The position numbers and the translations under genes were made by a program. Positions 1-8,453 of a stretch of 27,442 bases of DNA are shown here, piece by piece; the stretch's first letter is position 1; every line of letters starts with the position of its first letter. The notes under the pieces were generated by a model that worked only from the letters and a program-made list of their open reading frames with translations, did no database searches and was not told the origin of the DNA. The stretch lies in contig JBPCTQ010000355.1 in assembly GCA_051011595.1 (NCBI GenBank), positions 1 through 27,442 on the forward strand, read 5' to 3'. Source of the stretch: JAOUEE01 sp051011595 (GTDB lineage: Bacteria > Actinomycetota > Acidimicrobiia > Acidimicrobiales > SHLQ01).

Positions 1-80
1 TGGGGTGCGCCGCGTTCCCAGACCGCGGCATCGGTGAGATCGATCGCATTGAGGTCGGGACGGGTGTCGTTGATGGTCAT
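1..80 (-). CDS. Partial CDS, probable cytochrome P450 N-terminus
   Basis: An ATG at 80 (minus strand) opens a frame that stays open to the window edge, giving about 26 residues with the core LNAIDLTDAAVWERGAP. This resembles the N-terminal segment of actinobacterial cytochromes P450 (a short leader, then 'DLTDPDLW..G.PH'), but the heme-binding region lies outside the window, so the family call is an inference. The ATG overlaps the TGA of the upstream TetR gene (ATGA), so the two are almost certainly co-transcribed and translationally coupled. A TetR-regulated P450 beside acyl-CoA genes fits sterol, terpenoid or fatty-acid oxidation. Confidence 0.5.
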   Translation of the reverse strand, partial: MTINDTRPDLNAIDLTDAAVWERGAP

Positions 81-670
81 GCGCTGGCCCTCCGGGGGGT
101 GAGGTCGTCGATCAGAACAGGCAGTACGAACGCCTCGATCATGTGGCGTTCGGCTACTTCGTCGGCCGCCGGCATGGCCAACAAGGCAACGATGCAGCGC
201 AGCAGCCATCCGCCGCGTCGCTCGGCTTCGCGCGTGCTCGTCGCCGAGCTGAGCTCTCCGACGAAGGCCGCACCCATGTGGGCCAGCAATTCGGAGTCCT
301 GGCTGAGCGCCATCGGGACCGACACGTTCTCGGGGCGGAACCACACTGCCAGCAGGGGATCGGAACGGACGGCCTGGATGCCGCCGATGATCCGGTCGGC
401 CATGGTCTTGGGCCCGCCGCCGGTATCGCGGGCCTGGGCCATTCGTGCGGCGATCTGCAACGCGGCCCGGTTGACGAAGGCATGATGCAGCGCGGCTTGG
501 TTGGGGAAGTAGCGGTACAGGGTGGCCCGGGAGCAACCGGCGTACCGGCACACGTCGATCATGGTCGCCTTGGCCACCCCGAGCTCGGCGAAGGCCCGCC
601 CCGCGGCGTCGAGCAACTCGTCGACCGCGACGGCCTCACTCCCGTGTCGCTGCCAGACCGTACGAGACAT
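77..670 (-). CDS. TetR/AcrR family transcriptional regulator
   Basis: This is a 197-residue protein, the usual length for TetR regulators. The N-terminal helix-turn-helix lies at about residues 25-60, with the typical recognition segment CSRATLYRYFPNQAALHHAF. The rest is a helical ligand-binding domain with no similarity I can name. The ATG at 670 is chosen because it begins just before the domain. A CATACT hexamer lies 7 nt upstream of it, so a leaderless transcript is possible. The gene diverges from a crotonase across only 10-22 bp, and its stop overlaps the start of a P450-like gene. By family behaviour it probably represses itself and the neighbouring acyl-CoA genes, with an acyl-CoA or lipid as inducer. 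The ligand cannot be read from sequence. Confidence 0.9.
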   Translation of the reverse strand: MSRTVWQRHGSEAVAVDELLDAAGRAFAELGVAKATMIDVCRYAGCSRATLYRYFPNQAALHHAFVNRAALQIAARMAQARDTGGGPKTMADRIIGGIQAVRSDPLLAVWFRPENVSVPMALSQDSELLAHMGAAFVGELSSATSTREAERRGGWLLRCIVALLAMPAADEVAERHMIEAFVLPVLIDDLTPRRASA

Positions 671-692
671 ATCCGCTAGTATGCCTCACACC
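668..692. promoter_or_regulatory. Divergent promoter/operator region between TetR and crotonase genes
   Basis: The very short spacer contains CATA-(8 nt)-TATG at 668-683, an imperfect dyad that overlaps the TetR start codon. CATACT (minus, 678-683) sits 7 nt before the TetR ATG, and TAGTAT (plus, 677-682) lies 10 nt before the crotonase ATG at 693. TetR proteins usually bind such dyads in their own divergent promoter. This is suggestive only. Confidence 0.35.
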
Positions 693-1514
693 ATGGGCAC
701 CGACCGCGACGATCTCATTCTCATCGACAAACCTCGGCCCAACACCACGGTCATCACCCTCAATCGGCCCGAGCGCATGAACTCGATGGCCTTCGAGCTG
801 ATGGTGCCGCTGCACGACGCGTTCGAGACCGTCGGAGCCGACAACGACACCACGTGTGTGGTGCTCACCGGTACCGGACGCGGCTTCTGCTCCGGCGCCG
901 ACACCAGCCCCGACGGTGGTCCGCCGCCCAACATCGATGGGCTCACCCTTACCCGCATCGCCACAAAGGCCATGTCGGTGCTCGCCGATCTGGTCCCGGC
1001 GATGCAGCGCATGCCCCAACCGGTGATCTGTGCGATCAACGGGGCGGCCATCGGCGGCGGCATGTGTCTCACGCTCGGTGCCGACATCCGCATCGCCGGC
1101 GAGTCGGCCTACTTCCGTGCCGCCGGGATCAACAACGGACTCACCGCCACCGAGTTGGGGTTGAGTTTCCTGTTGCCCCGAGCGATCGGATCGTCGCGGG
1201 CGTTCGAGTTGATGCTGTCGGGCCGCGACATCGATGCCTACGAGGCCGCCGGGATCGGACTCGTCTCACGAGTGGTGTCCGACGACGACCTGCTCACCGA
1301 GGCGCTCGACCTGGCCGACCAGATCAACGGCTGGAGCTCGCAGGGCACCGCCCTCACCAAACGAACGATGTGGGCCGGTCTCGAGATGGGCAGCCTGCGG
1401 GCGGCCATCGAGATGGAAACCCACACCCAACTGTTCGTGCGGCTGACCACCAACAACTTCCAGGAAGCGGTTCGCGCCCGCAAAGAAGGCCGCCCGCCCG
1501 AGTTCGAGGACTGA
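693..1514 (+). CDS. Enoyl-CoA hydratase/isomerase (crotonase) family protein
   Basis: The product has 273 residues from the ATG at 693 (an in-frame ATG at 681 is an alternative; neither has a clear ribosome site). The crotonase fold is clear: LNRPERMNSM near residue 23, the oxyanion-hole segment FCSGAD at 65-70, and AAIGGGMCL at 118-126. The positions that hold the two catalytic glutamates of classical hydratase (Glu144 and Glu164 of the rat enzyme) appear as Cys125 and Gly145 here, so simple hydration of 2-enoyl-CoA is doubtful. Mycobacterial EchA proteins with the same 'AGINNGLTATELGLS' style are known. The CaiB/BaiF CoA-transferase gene follows 8 bp downstream, implying one operon acting on the same CoA thioester. 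Confidence 0.9.
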   Translation: MGTDRDDLILIDKPRPNTTVITLNRPERMNSMAFELMVPLHDAFETVGADNDTTCVVLTGTGRGFCSGADTSPDGGPPPNIDGLTLTRIATKAMSVLADLVPAMQRMPQPVICAINGAAIGGGMCLTLGADIRIAGESAYFRAAGINNGLTATELGLSFLLPRAIGSSRAFELMLSGRDIDAYEAAGIGLVSRVVSDDDLLTEALDLADQINGWSSQGTALTKRTMWAGLEMGSLRAAIEMETHTQLFVRLTTNNFQEAVRARKEGRPPEFED

Positions 1515-1522
1515 GACTCGCC

Positions 1523-2713
1523 ATGACCACGGGACCGATGGACGGAGTGCGGGTCCTCGACATCTCGATCGCCCTCACCGGTCCTTATGCCGCCGCGCTG
1601 CTCGCCGACCAGGGCGCCGACGTGGTGAAGGTCGAGCGGCCGGGAATCGGCGACATCGCCCGGTTCGTCGGTGTGGCGGTCAACGGCATGAGCTCGCTGT
1701 ATCTGGTGTGCAACCGGGGCAAACGCTCCATCGCCGTCGACATGCAGACCCCCGAGGGCCTGGCCATTGTCGCCGACCTGGCCGCCGAGGCCGATGTGGT
1801 GATCCAGAACTTCCGCCCGGGGGTCATGGACCGCCTGGGTCTCGGCTACGAGGCCGTGAAGGCTCGCAACCCCGACGTGGTCTACGCGTCGCTGTCCGGG
1901 TTCGGCGGGGTGGGGCCCTATCGCGACCGCAGCGCCTACGACACCGTCATCCAGGCCTACGCCGGGTTCGCCGCCAACCAGGCCGACCCCGACGACGGGG
2001 TGCCGACGTTTCTCCGTCAGACCGGTGCCGACAAGGTCACCGCCCTCTTCGCCAGCCAGGCCATCACCGCTGCGCTGTTCGCCCGGGCGATGGGCAGGGG
2101 TGGACAACACGTCGAGCTGTCGATGACCGATGCGGTCGTGTCGTTCCTGTGGGCCGATGCGGCCGCCAACGAGGTGCTCGTCGATTCCGACAACACCGAG
2201 AACTCGAGCTTCGTGGCCGGCTTCCGACCCATGGCGTTCAGTGACGGGTGGGGCATCGTCACCCCCACGTCCGACCACGACTTCTCAGGAATGTGCAAGG
2301 CCTTGGCGGTCGACGGCTACGACGATCCTCGTATCGCCACGGTGGCCGAACGCATCAAGAACCGCGACGTGCTCACGCCGATCATGGACATGTGTTACGC
2401 CATGGCCGCCAACCTCACCATGGCCGAGGCGGCCGAACGTTTCGAAGAGCAGCGGGTGCCGTTCTCCATGATCCTCACCCCCGACCAGCTCACCCGCGAC
2501 CCGCATGCCGTGGCCATGGGGTTGTTCGTGGAGGCCGACCATCAGGTGGTGGGCCGAACCCGGTTGCCCCGGCATCCGGCCCTGTTCGCCCAGACCCCGG
2601 CCGCGCTCACCGGCGACTCACCTGCGCTCGGCCAACACACCGACGAGATCCTCACCGAGCTCGGCATGGCCGGCGAGATCGCCGCGCTGCGCCAGAACGG
2701 AATCGTGGAGTAA
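1523..2713 (+). CDS. CaiB/BaiF family (class III) CoA-transferase
   Basis: The product has 396 residues. Class III CoA-transferases move CoA from one acyl-CoA to a free acid through an aspartyl-CoA intermediate. Family marks seen are LLADQGADVVKVERP at 26-40, NRGKRSIAVD at 64-73, QNFRPG at 95-100 and the catalytic Asp in AYD at 138-140 (FRC Asp169 equivalent). The length is right for a complete single-domain enzyme. The ATG at 1523 is 8 bp after the crotonase stop, so the two genes form an operon. The pairing suggests activation of a carboxylic acid to its CoA ester followed by crotonase chemistry. The acid is unknown; bile-acid or steroid side chains, carnitine and branched acids are all handled by this family. 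Alpha-methylacyl-CoA racemase belongs to the same fold and is an alternative. Confidence 0.93.
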   Translation: MTTGPMDGVRVLDISIALTGPYAAALLADQGADVVKVERPGIGDIARFVGVAVNGMSSLYLVCNRGKRSIAVDMQTPEGLAIVADLAAEADVVIQNFRPGVMDRLGLGYEAVKARNPDVVYASLSGFGGVGPYRDRSAYDTVIQAYAGFAANQADPDDGVPTFLRQTGADKVTALFASQAITAALFARAMGRGGQHVELSMTDAVVSFLWADAAANEVLVDSDNTENSSFVAGFRPMAFSDGWGIVTPTSDHDFSGMCKALAVDGYDDPRIATVAERIKNRDVLTPIMDMCYAMAANLTMAEAAERFEEQRVPFSMILTPDQLTRDPHAVAMGLFVEADHQVVGRTRLPRHPALFAQTPAALTGDSPALGQHTDEILTELGMAGEIAALRQNGIVE

Positions 2714-2791
2714 CCGGAACCGACTGCCATCTCGGTCACCCGGCAGGAGGCCCGATCGGGGTGACGATGGCGCTGATCTACGCTGACCGCC

Positions 2792-3262
2792 ATGAGCCGC
2801 TACGACGACGTGGTCAATCGTTTCTCGGCGACGACCGTGGGGTCGTGGTTGGTGAAGCACGTGGCCTCACGGCTGGATCCGCTGATCTTCAAAGCCACCA
2901 AGGGCCGGTTCACCTCGACGGGTCGTCCGACGTTGCCGATGCTGGCGCTCACCGTGCCCGGCCGCCACTCCGGCGAACCCCGCACCGTGCAACTGGCCTA
3001 TGTCGCCGACGGTGACGACTACCTGGTGGTGGCCAGCGCCATGGGCCAGGAGCGACATCCGGCGTGGCGCTACAACCTCGAGGCCGCCGAAACGGCCACC
3101 ATCCAGCTGCGGGGACAGGTGCAGACGGTGGAGGCCACGGTGTTGGCCGACGACGACAAGGCGGAGTATTGGCCTCGAATCGAGGAGGCCATCCCGCAAA
3201 TGCGCACCTACCTCACCCGCACCGATCGCAACATCCGGGTCTTCCGGCTCTCGCCCATGTGA
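2792..3262 (+). CDS. Deazaflavin (F420)-dependent nitroreductase family protein (DUF385, Ddn-like)
   Basis: The product has 156 residues and a split-barrel fold of the type found in mycobacterial Ddn. Family motifs are GRHSGEPRTVQLAYV (57-71), then DDYLVVASAMGQERHPAWRYNL (75-96, read as two blocks), typical of the F420-binding region. Such enzymes reduce quinones, nitro compounds or enones with F420H2. The hexamer TACGCT ends 7 nt before the ATG, which fits a leaderless start; no ribosome site is visible. The gene follows the CoA-transferase by 78 bp and may be separately transcribed. The substrate is unknown. Confidence 0.88.
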   Translation: MSRYDDVVNRFSATTVGSWLVKHVASRLDPLIFKATKGRFTSTGRPTLPMLALTVPGRHSGEPRTVQLAYVADGDDYLVVASAMGQERHPAWRYNLEAAETATIQLRGQVQTVEATVLADDDKAEYWPRIEEAIPQMRTYLTRTDRNIRVFRLSPM

Positions 3263-3280
3263 ACCGGGCGAATCCGTCGG

Positions 3281-5431
3281 TCAGCTCACCAGCGGGTCGC
3301 GGGGCAGGCCCAGGATGCGTTCGCCGATCTGGTTGCGTTTGATCTCCGAGGTGCCGCCGGCGATGGAGATGCCGCGATGCATCAGCACCATCGAGTTGCT
3401 CACCAGACCGGATCCGTCCATGTAGAGCGAGTCGGGTCCGTTGAGCTCGCTGCTGATGGCGGCCGCATCATGACCCAGCTCGGAAAGGGCCAGCTTGGTC
3501 ATGGCGCCTTCCGGGCCCGGTTCGCCGCCGGCCACCGCCCGGTGGGCCGAGCGCAGGTTGAGCAGGCCGATGGCCGCCAGATCGGCGACGTAGCGGCCCA
3601 GGCGGGCGGCGCCGCCGTCGAGCCGATCGGGATGGGCATCGAACAGACCGAGCAGCACCGATGACGGCATGGCGATGTTGGAGGTGTCGCCGCCGATGCT
3701 CACGCTTTCGTTGCCCAAGGTCGACCGGGCCACCGTCCAGCCGCCGTCGACCGGTCCCACCACATCGTCGTCGGGTACGAACACGTCGTTGAAGAAGACC
3801 TCGTTGAACTCGGAGCCGCCGTTGGTCATCTTGAGGGGGCGGACCTCGACACCATCGGCGTGCATGTCGATGACCATCATCGTGATGCCGTCGTGTTTGG
3901 GGACGTCGGGGTCGGTGCGAACGGTTGCGAATCCCTGACCGGCGACGTGTGCCCCCGAGGTCCACACCTTCTGACCATTGACCAGCCAGCCGCCATCGAC
4001 TCGGGTGCCCTTGGTGGTGATGCCGGCGGCGTCGGAGCCGGCGTCGGGTTCGCTGAACAGCTGGCACCAGATGACGTCTCGCCGCATGGCGGGCAGTACC
4101 CACCGGTCGAGCTGGTCCTGATCGGCGTACTGGATGATCGTCAAGATGTTCCAGGCGGTGATACCCAGGCTGGGTCGTTCGATCTCACCGGCCGCGAACT
4201 CCTCCTCGATCACCAGTTGTTCGACCGCGGCGGCGTTGCGGCCGTACGGCTCGGGCCAGTGCGGCATCGCGTAGCCGCTATCGATCAATCGCTCGAGCCG
4301 CTCATCGCCGGCCAGGCCTTGCAGCTCGCCGACGAAGGCCCGCACCTGATCGCGGATGGCCTCGGCTTCGGCCGGTAGTTCGATCGCCTTGTCACGGGTG
4401 ACCCCGCCCCGGAGGTGGTCGGTCAGATCGGCCGCGGCTGCGGGTGCATCGATATAGCCGAGCAGAGCGGTCGCCCGCCGCATGTACAGGTGGGCGTCGG
4501 ACTCCCAGGTGATGGCGATGCCGCCGTGCACCTGGGTGTTGAGGTTGGCGCACAGGTCGGCGGCCGGGGCGGCCAGCGTTGCGGCCAGCGCGGTGGCGTA
4601 GCTGAACTGGTCGCCGCCGGTTGCCGCCGCCCGACTGGCGTCCCACACGGCGCCGGTGGCCAGCTCGGTGGCCACCGCCATGTTGGCGCAGTGGTGTTTG
4701 ACCGCCTGGAAGGTGGCGATCACCCGCCCGAACTGTTCGCGTTCCTTCGCGTACGCGGCGGCCAGCTCGGTGCATTCGGCGGCGACGCCCACGGCTTCAG
4801 CCGACAGGATCAAACGGGCCAGATTGACCATCGAGGCGCGGGCGCCCGTCAGCACTGTCGCCGGAGCCGCGTCGAAGGTGAGCCGCGCCGACCGCCGGGT
4901 CGGGTCCATGTTGGTGGGGACCTCGACGTCGACGCCCTGCGTCTCCACTACCGCGACGTCGTCGCCTGCTGCCACCAGTACGAGTCCGGCCAGCCCGCCC
5001 GACAGCACCGCATCGGCGGTGCCCGAGAGGGTGGCACCGTCGAGCGTCACGTCGGCATCGAGAGCCAGCCCGGCGACCAGCGAACCGTCGGCGAGCGCAG
5101 GCACGTACTGCTGCTTCGTGTCGTCGTCGGCGCAGGCGGCCAGCACCGCGCTGGCGATCACCGTGGGGGAGAAGGGGCCGGGCGCCACCGCGCGACCCAG
5201 TTCTTCGACCACGACCACCAGCTCCTCGAGACCGAACCCCGAACCGCCGAGTGCTTCGGGCAGGTGCAGGCCCATCCAGCCCAGGCCGGCCATCTCGGAC
5301 CAGAACTCGGGAAGGGTTTCGTCGGGGGCGTCGAGCAGGGCTCGGGATGCACCCCTGGCCCCCCGCTGGTCGAGCAACTGGCGTGCCGTTTCGGCCAGCG
5401 TCAGATGGTCCTCGGAGATGGCGATGGGCAT
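3281..5431 (-). CDS. Acyl-CoA dehydrogenase, two-domain fusion
   Basis: At 716 residues this is nearly twice the usual 380-400 of an acyl-CoA dehydrogenase, and it holds two ACAD modules in tandem. The first (about 1-345) has the FAD-site block EREQFGRVIATFQAVKHH and the helix motif QVHGGIAITWESDAHLYMRR. The second (about 355-716) has CQLFSEPDAGSDAA, NGQKVWTSGAH and the C-terminal AGGTSEIKRNQIGERILGLP. The second module carries 'AGGTSE' where many straight-chain enzymes carry the catalytic 'YEGT' Glu. Mycobacterial FadE pairs for steroid side chains are alpha2beta2 heterotetramers of unlike subunits, and this gene looks like a covalent version of such a pair (inference). AGAGGA lies 9 nt before the ATG at 5431. 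Substrate unknown. Confidence 0.93.
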   Translation of the reverse strand: MPIAISEDHLTLAETARQLLDQRGARGASRALLDAPDETLPEFWSEMAGLGWMGLHLPEALGGSGFGLEELVVVVEELGRAVAPGPFSPTVIASAVLAACADDDTKQQYVPALADGSLVAGLALDADVTLDGATLSGTADAVLSGGLAGLVLVAAGDDVAVVETQGVDVEVPTNMDPTRRSARLTFDAAPATVLTGARASMVNLARLILSAEAVGVAAECTELAAAYAKEREQFGRVIATFQAVKHHCANMAVATELATGAVWDASRAAATGGDQFSYATALAATLAAPAADLCANLNTQVHGGIAITWESDAHLYMRRATALLGYIDAPAAAADLTDHLRGGVTRDKAIELPAEAEAIRDQVRAFVGELQGLAGDERLERLIDSGYAMPHWPEPYGRNAAAVEQLVIEEEFAAGEIERPSLGITAWNILTIIQYADQDQLDRWVLPAMRRDVIWCQLFSEPDAGSDAAGITTKGTRVDGGWLVNGQKVWTSGAHVAGQGFATVRTDPDVPKHDGITMMVIDMHADGVEVRPLKMTNGGSEFNEVFFNDVFVPDDDVVGPVDGGWTVARSTLGNESVSIGGDTSNIAMPSSVLLGLFDAHPDRLDGGAARLGRYVADLAAIGLLNLRSAHRAVAGGEPGPEGAMTKLALSELGHDAAAISSELNGPDSLYMDGSGLVSNSMVLMHRGISIAGGTSEIKRNQIGERILGLPRDPLVS

Positions 5432-5533
5432 CGGGTGTCCTCTTCGGTCGGCCTGATTACCGGCGAGGTTGACACGCCCAAGCGCACGCTGTCGCCTCGG
5501 CCCGCGCGCTGGGGGCGGAGCCGGCCAGAGAGG

Positions 5534-5698
5534 TCAGCGATTGGTGGCGGCCATGATGCCGCCGACCACGACGGTGAGGACCAGGCTGCCGATGATCGAG
5601 ATCTGGATCTGCAGCCCCAAGACCCGAAAGAGCACGTTCAGCCCGATGAGCACCAGGATGAAAACACCGATCTGGGCGAGTGGGCTTCTCCGGTTCAT
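5534..5698 (-). CDS. Small hypothetical membrane protein (54 aa)
   Basis: This short frame starts MNRRSPLAQIG and is mostly hydrophobic: two probable membrane helices at about residues 8-27 and 33-50, with a positively charged N-terminus facing the cytoplasm by the positive-inside rule. An upstream in-frame extension to 5875 is rich in Arg/Ser/Pro and overlaps the neighbouring SDR gene, so the internal ATG at 5698 is preferred. I do not recognise a family. It lies between the SDR and the acyl-CoA dehydrogenase, both on the same strand, with about 90-100 bp on each side. Confidence 0.6.
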   Translation of the reverse strand: MNRRSPLAQIGVFILVLIGLNVLFRVLGLQIQISIIGSLVLTVVVGGIMAATNR

Positions 5699-5786
5699 CG
5701 CCGCACGATACCGGGGTGCCGGGTTCGAGAGGTACTCCGCCGAGCCGGCGCGACCACGCCGGCACCAGCGAACGGTGGCCTCGTCG

Positions 5787-6680
5787 TCATCCTTGGTCGG
5801 TGCGAGCAACCAGGTCGGGCACCACCGTGCCCAGCTGTGCCGGATCCCACCGGGCTTCGTTGTCGATGCCGGCACCCCGTTCCCAGTTGCGGGCTACTCC
5901 GATGCGGCCGGCTCCCACCAGGAACACTTGGCCGGTGATCGCGGCTGACTGATCGCTGGCCAGCCAACACACCAACGGCGCCACGTTCTCCGGGGCACCG
6001 GCATCGAACTCACCCTCGGCCGGCAGTTTCGACAGCGTTCCGCCCAGGTTCTCGGTCATACGGGTGCGAGCCCCTGGAGCGATGGCGTTCACGGTGACTC
6101 CGTATCGACCCAACTCCTTGGCGGCGATGATCGACAGGCTGGCGATTCCGGACTTGGCCGCGCCGTAGTTGGCCTGGCCGGGATTGGCGAAGATGCCCGA
6201 GGTGGACGATGTGTTGATGATGCGAGCGTCGACCGGGTGGTCGTCCTTGGTTTGCCGGCGCCAGTAGTCGGCCGCCCAGCGCATCGGGCCGAACGTACCT
6301 TTGAGATGCACCCGGATGACGTCGTCCCATTCGGCTTCGCTCATGTTGAAGAGCATCCGGTCGCGCAGGATGCCGGCGTTGTTGATGAGGACATCGAGGC
6401 GCCCGTGAGTGGCCACCGCTCCCTCGATGAGATCGCGCGCCGCCCCGAAGTCGGCCACGTCGGCGGTGTTGGCCGTGGCCTCACCGCCTTGGGATCGGAT
6501 CTCGTCGACCACCTTCTGGGCCGGGCCGGGGTCGGTGCCGTCGCCGCCGTCGACCGACGCCCCGACATCGTTGACCACCACCGTTGCACCTTGGCGGGCC
6601 AGCTCCAGGGCGTGGGCTCGTCCGATGCCGCGCCCGGCCCCGGTCACGATGGCCACCCGTCCCTCGCAGATGCCGGTCAT
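5787..6680 (-). CDS. Short-chain dehydrogenase/reductase, HSD17B4/MFE-2-like
   Basis: The product has 297 residues. The Rossmann cofactor motif TGAGRGIG is at 13-20, NNAG at 100-103, a serine-rich strand INTSSTSG at 155-162 and the catalytic Tyr172/Lys176 in NYGAAK. The insert after the second strand (SVDGGDGTDPGPAQKVVDEI, 42-61) and the extended C-terminus are typical of the (3R)-hydroxyacyl-CoA dehydrogenase part of peroxisomal-type multifunctional enzymes and of their actinobacterial stand-alone homologues. The likely reaction is NAD+-dependent oxidation of a 3-hydroxyacyl-CoA. The ATG overlaps the stop of the acyl-CoA ligase (ATGA), so translation is coupled and the pair should act in one pathway. 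The dehydration and thiolase partners are not in the window. Confidence 0.92.
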   Translation of the reverse strand: MTGICEGRVAIVTGAGRGIGRAHALELARQGATVVVNDVGASVDGGDGTDPGPAQKVVDEIRSQGGEATANTADVADFGAARDLIEGAVATHGRLDVLINNAGILRDRMLFNMSEAEWDDVIRVHLKGTFGPMRWAADYWRRQTKDDHPVDARIINTSSTSGIFANPGQANYGAAKSGIASLSIIAAKELGRYGVTVNAIAPGARTRMTENLGGTLSKLPAEGEFDAGAPENVAPLVCWLASDQSAAITGQVFLVGAGRIGVARNWERGAGIDNEARWDPAQLGTVVPDLVARTDQG

Positions 6681-8287
6681 GGAGTGTCACCCGCGGTCGA
6701 GGCCTGCTCCCGATACTGCTCACGCAGTCGGCGTTTGTAGAGCTTGCCGTTGTCGGCCCGGGGTAGCTGATCGACGAAGTCCACCGACCGCGGGCACTTG
6801 TAGTGGGCCAGACGGCTGCGGCAATGTTCGACCAGTTCGTCGGCCAATTCATCGGAGGCCACGACCTCTGGCCGCAGCTCGACCACGGCCAGCACCGATT
6901 CGCCCCAGTCCGCGTCGGGAACGCCGATCACCCCGACATCACCCACCGCCTCGTGGTCGAGGAGCTCGGCTTCGATTTCGGCCGGGTAGATGTTGACGCC
7001 GCCCGAGATGATCAGGTTGGCGCTGCGGTCGGTGAGGTACAGGTAGTCGTCGGCGTCGAGAAAGCCGACGTCGCCCAGCGTGAAGTAGTCGTCGCGATAG
7101 CTGCTGGCCGTCTTGGTGGGGTCCTTGAAGTACTCGAATCGACCTCCCTCGGCGGCCCGGAGGTAGATGGTTCCGGTCTGGCCCGGCTCGAGGTCGTTGC
7201 CGTCGTCGTCGAGTATCCGGATGTGGCCCTCGACCGGAACCCGGCCGACCGTCCCCGGTTTGGTGAGCCACTCCTCACTGGCCACCCAGGTGCCGGTGCC
7301 TTCGGTGGCCGCGTAGTACTCCAGCAGGACCGGTCCCCACCATTCGATGATGGCCTGTTTCACCGTGACGGGGCACGGGGCGGCCCCGTGCCACACGTAC
7401 CGCAGGCTGGACAGATCGAATCGGTCCCGGTTGGTGTCGGGCAACGAGAGCATCCGGTGGAACATGGTGGGCACCATGTGTGAATGGGTCACTGCGTGGG
7501 TCTCGATCAGTCGCAGCGTGTCGTGGGCCGACCAGCCATCCATCAGCACCACACCCACCCCCGCGGTCAGTGGGCCGGCGAGAGAGAAGGCCAGCGGCGC
7601 GGCGTGGTAGGCGGGGCCGGTGCAGAGATGCATCGACTCGCCCGGTTGATAGTCGAGCGGGGGTAGAGCCCACCGGTTCCGCACGGCCAGGGCGGCGGCG
7701 GCGGCCGCGGCTGCCCGGTTGCGGTGGACCCCTTTGGGGCGACCGGTGGTGCCCGAGGTGTACAGCATCGTCGTGCCCACCTCGGGATCGTCGATGGCGT
7801 CGTCGAGCTCTGCGGCGAGGGCGTCGTCGTAGTCGTCGAACCCCTCGATGGGCCCGGCCACCGCCAGCCGGGTCGAGGCGGCACTGGTGTTGCGAGCAGC
7901 CGCGGCGGCGACCGCGGCGAAGCGGGCGTCGGCCACGAACGCAGCAGCTTCGGAGTCGTCGACGATGTAGGCCGCCTCGTCAGCGGTGAGATGCCAATTG
8001 ACGGGGGTGAATCGCAGGCCGGCTCGCTGCGCGGCAGCCAGGACGGCGGCGAACTCGGCCCGATTGGAGATCATGGCGGCGACCCCGTCTCCTGCTCGTA
8101 GCCCACTGCGGCGCAGGGCCCGAACCAGCCGGTTGGCTTCGGCGTCGAGCTCGGCAAAGGTGCGGTCACCGTGTTCGCTCACGATGGCCATCGAATGGGG
8201 CTGCCGGTCGGCCCAGTGACTCAGGACCGTGCCCGACGCGGCGGCGGCTTTCAGCGACTGTTGTTCTGACGTCGACTTCTCCGCCAC
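6677..8287 (-). CDS. AMP-dependent acyl-CoA synthetase/ligase
   Basis: The product has 536 residues. Adenylate-forming enzyme motifs are complete: the P-loop TSGTTGRPKG at 177-186, then YYAATEGTGT, the TLGDVGFLDADDYLYLTDR block, SGGVNIYPAEIE and the C-terminal catalytic lysine in DNGK (Lys515). The reaction is carboxylate + ATP + CoA to acyl-CoA via an acyl-AMP. The GTG at 8287 is chosen because a GGGGGGA ribosome site precedes it; the frame stays open to 8422, but that extension is Arg/Pro-rich and unlike the family. The stop overlaps the SDR start. FadD-type ligases of this length in actinobacteria act on fatty acids, aromatic acids or sterol side chains; the specificity cannot be read here. 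Confidence 0.93.
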   Translation of the reverse strand: MAEKSTSEQQSLKAAAASGTVLSHWADRQPHSMAIVSEHGDRTFAELDAEANRLVRALRRSGLRAGDGVAAMISNRAEFAAVLAAAQRAGLRFTPVNWHLTADEAAYIVDDSEAAAFVADARFAAVAAAAARNTSAASTRLAVAGPIEGFDDYDDALAAELDDAIDDPEVGTTMLYTSGTTGRPKGVHRNRAAAAAAAALAVRNRWALPPLDYQPGESMHLCTGPAYHAAPLAFSLAGPLTAGVGVVLMDGWSAHDTLRLIETHAVTHSHMVPTMFHRMLSLPDTNRDRFDLSSLRYVWHGAAPCPVTVKQAIIEWWGPVLLEYYAATEGTGTWVASEEWLTKPGTVGRVPVEGHIRILDDDGNDLEPGQTGTIYLRAAEGGRFEYFKDPTKTASSYRDDYFTLGDVGFLDADDYLYLTDRSANLIISGGVNIYPAEIEAELLDHEAVGDVGVIGVPDADWGESVLAVVELRPEVVASDELADELVEHCRSRLAHYKCPRSVDFVDQLPRADNGKLYKRRLREQYREQASTAGDTP

Positions 8288-8453
8288 GTGTCCCCCCGGA
8301 CGGTTCGGCTGTCGCCGCCGAGGGTAGTCCCCGGTCGAGGAGCTCGAACGATTCCCGCGGCGTTGGCGGGCAGCTTCGTTGGTGGGCGGTGCGAACGGCG
8401 TGGACCCGCCGTGGTGTGGCACGATGCGGGCCTATCGCTCGGAGGACCATTCG

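Noticed and set aside
5469..5497. A perfect TTGACA at 5469-5474 on the plus strand
   Set aside because: No acceptable -10 element lies 16-19 bp downstream and no plus-strand gene follows.
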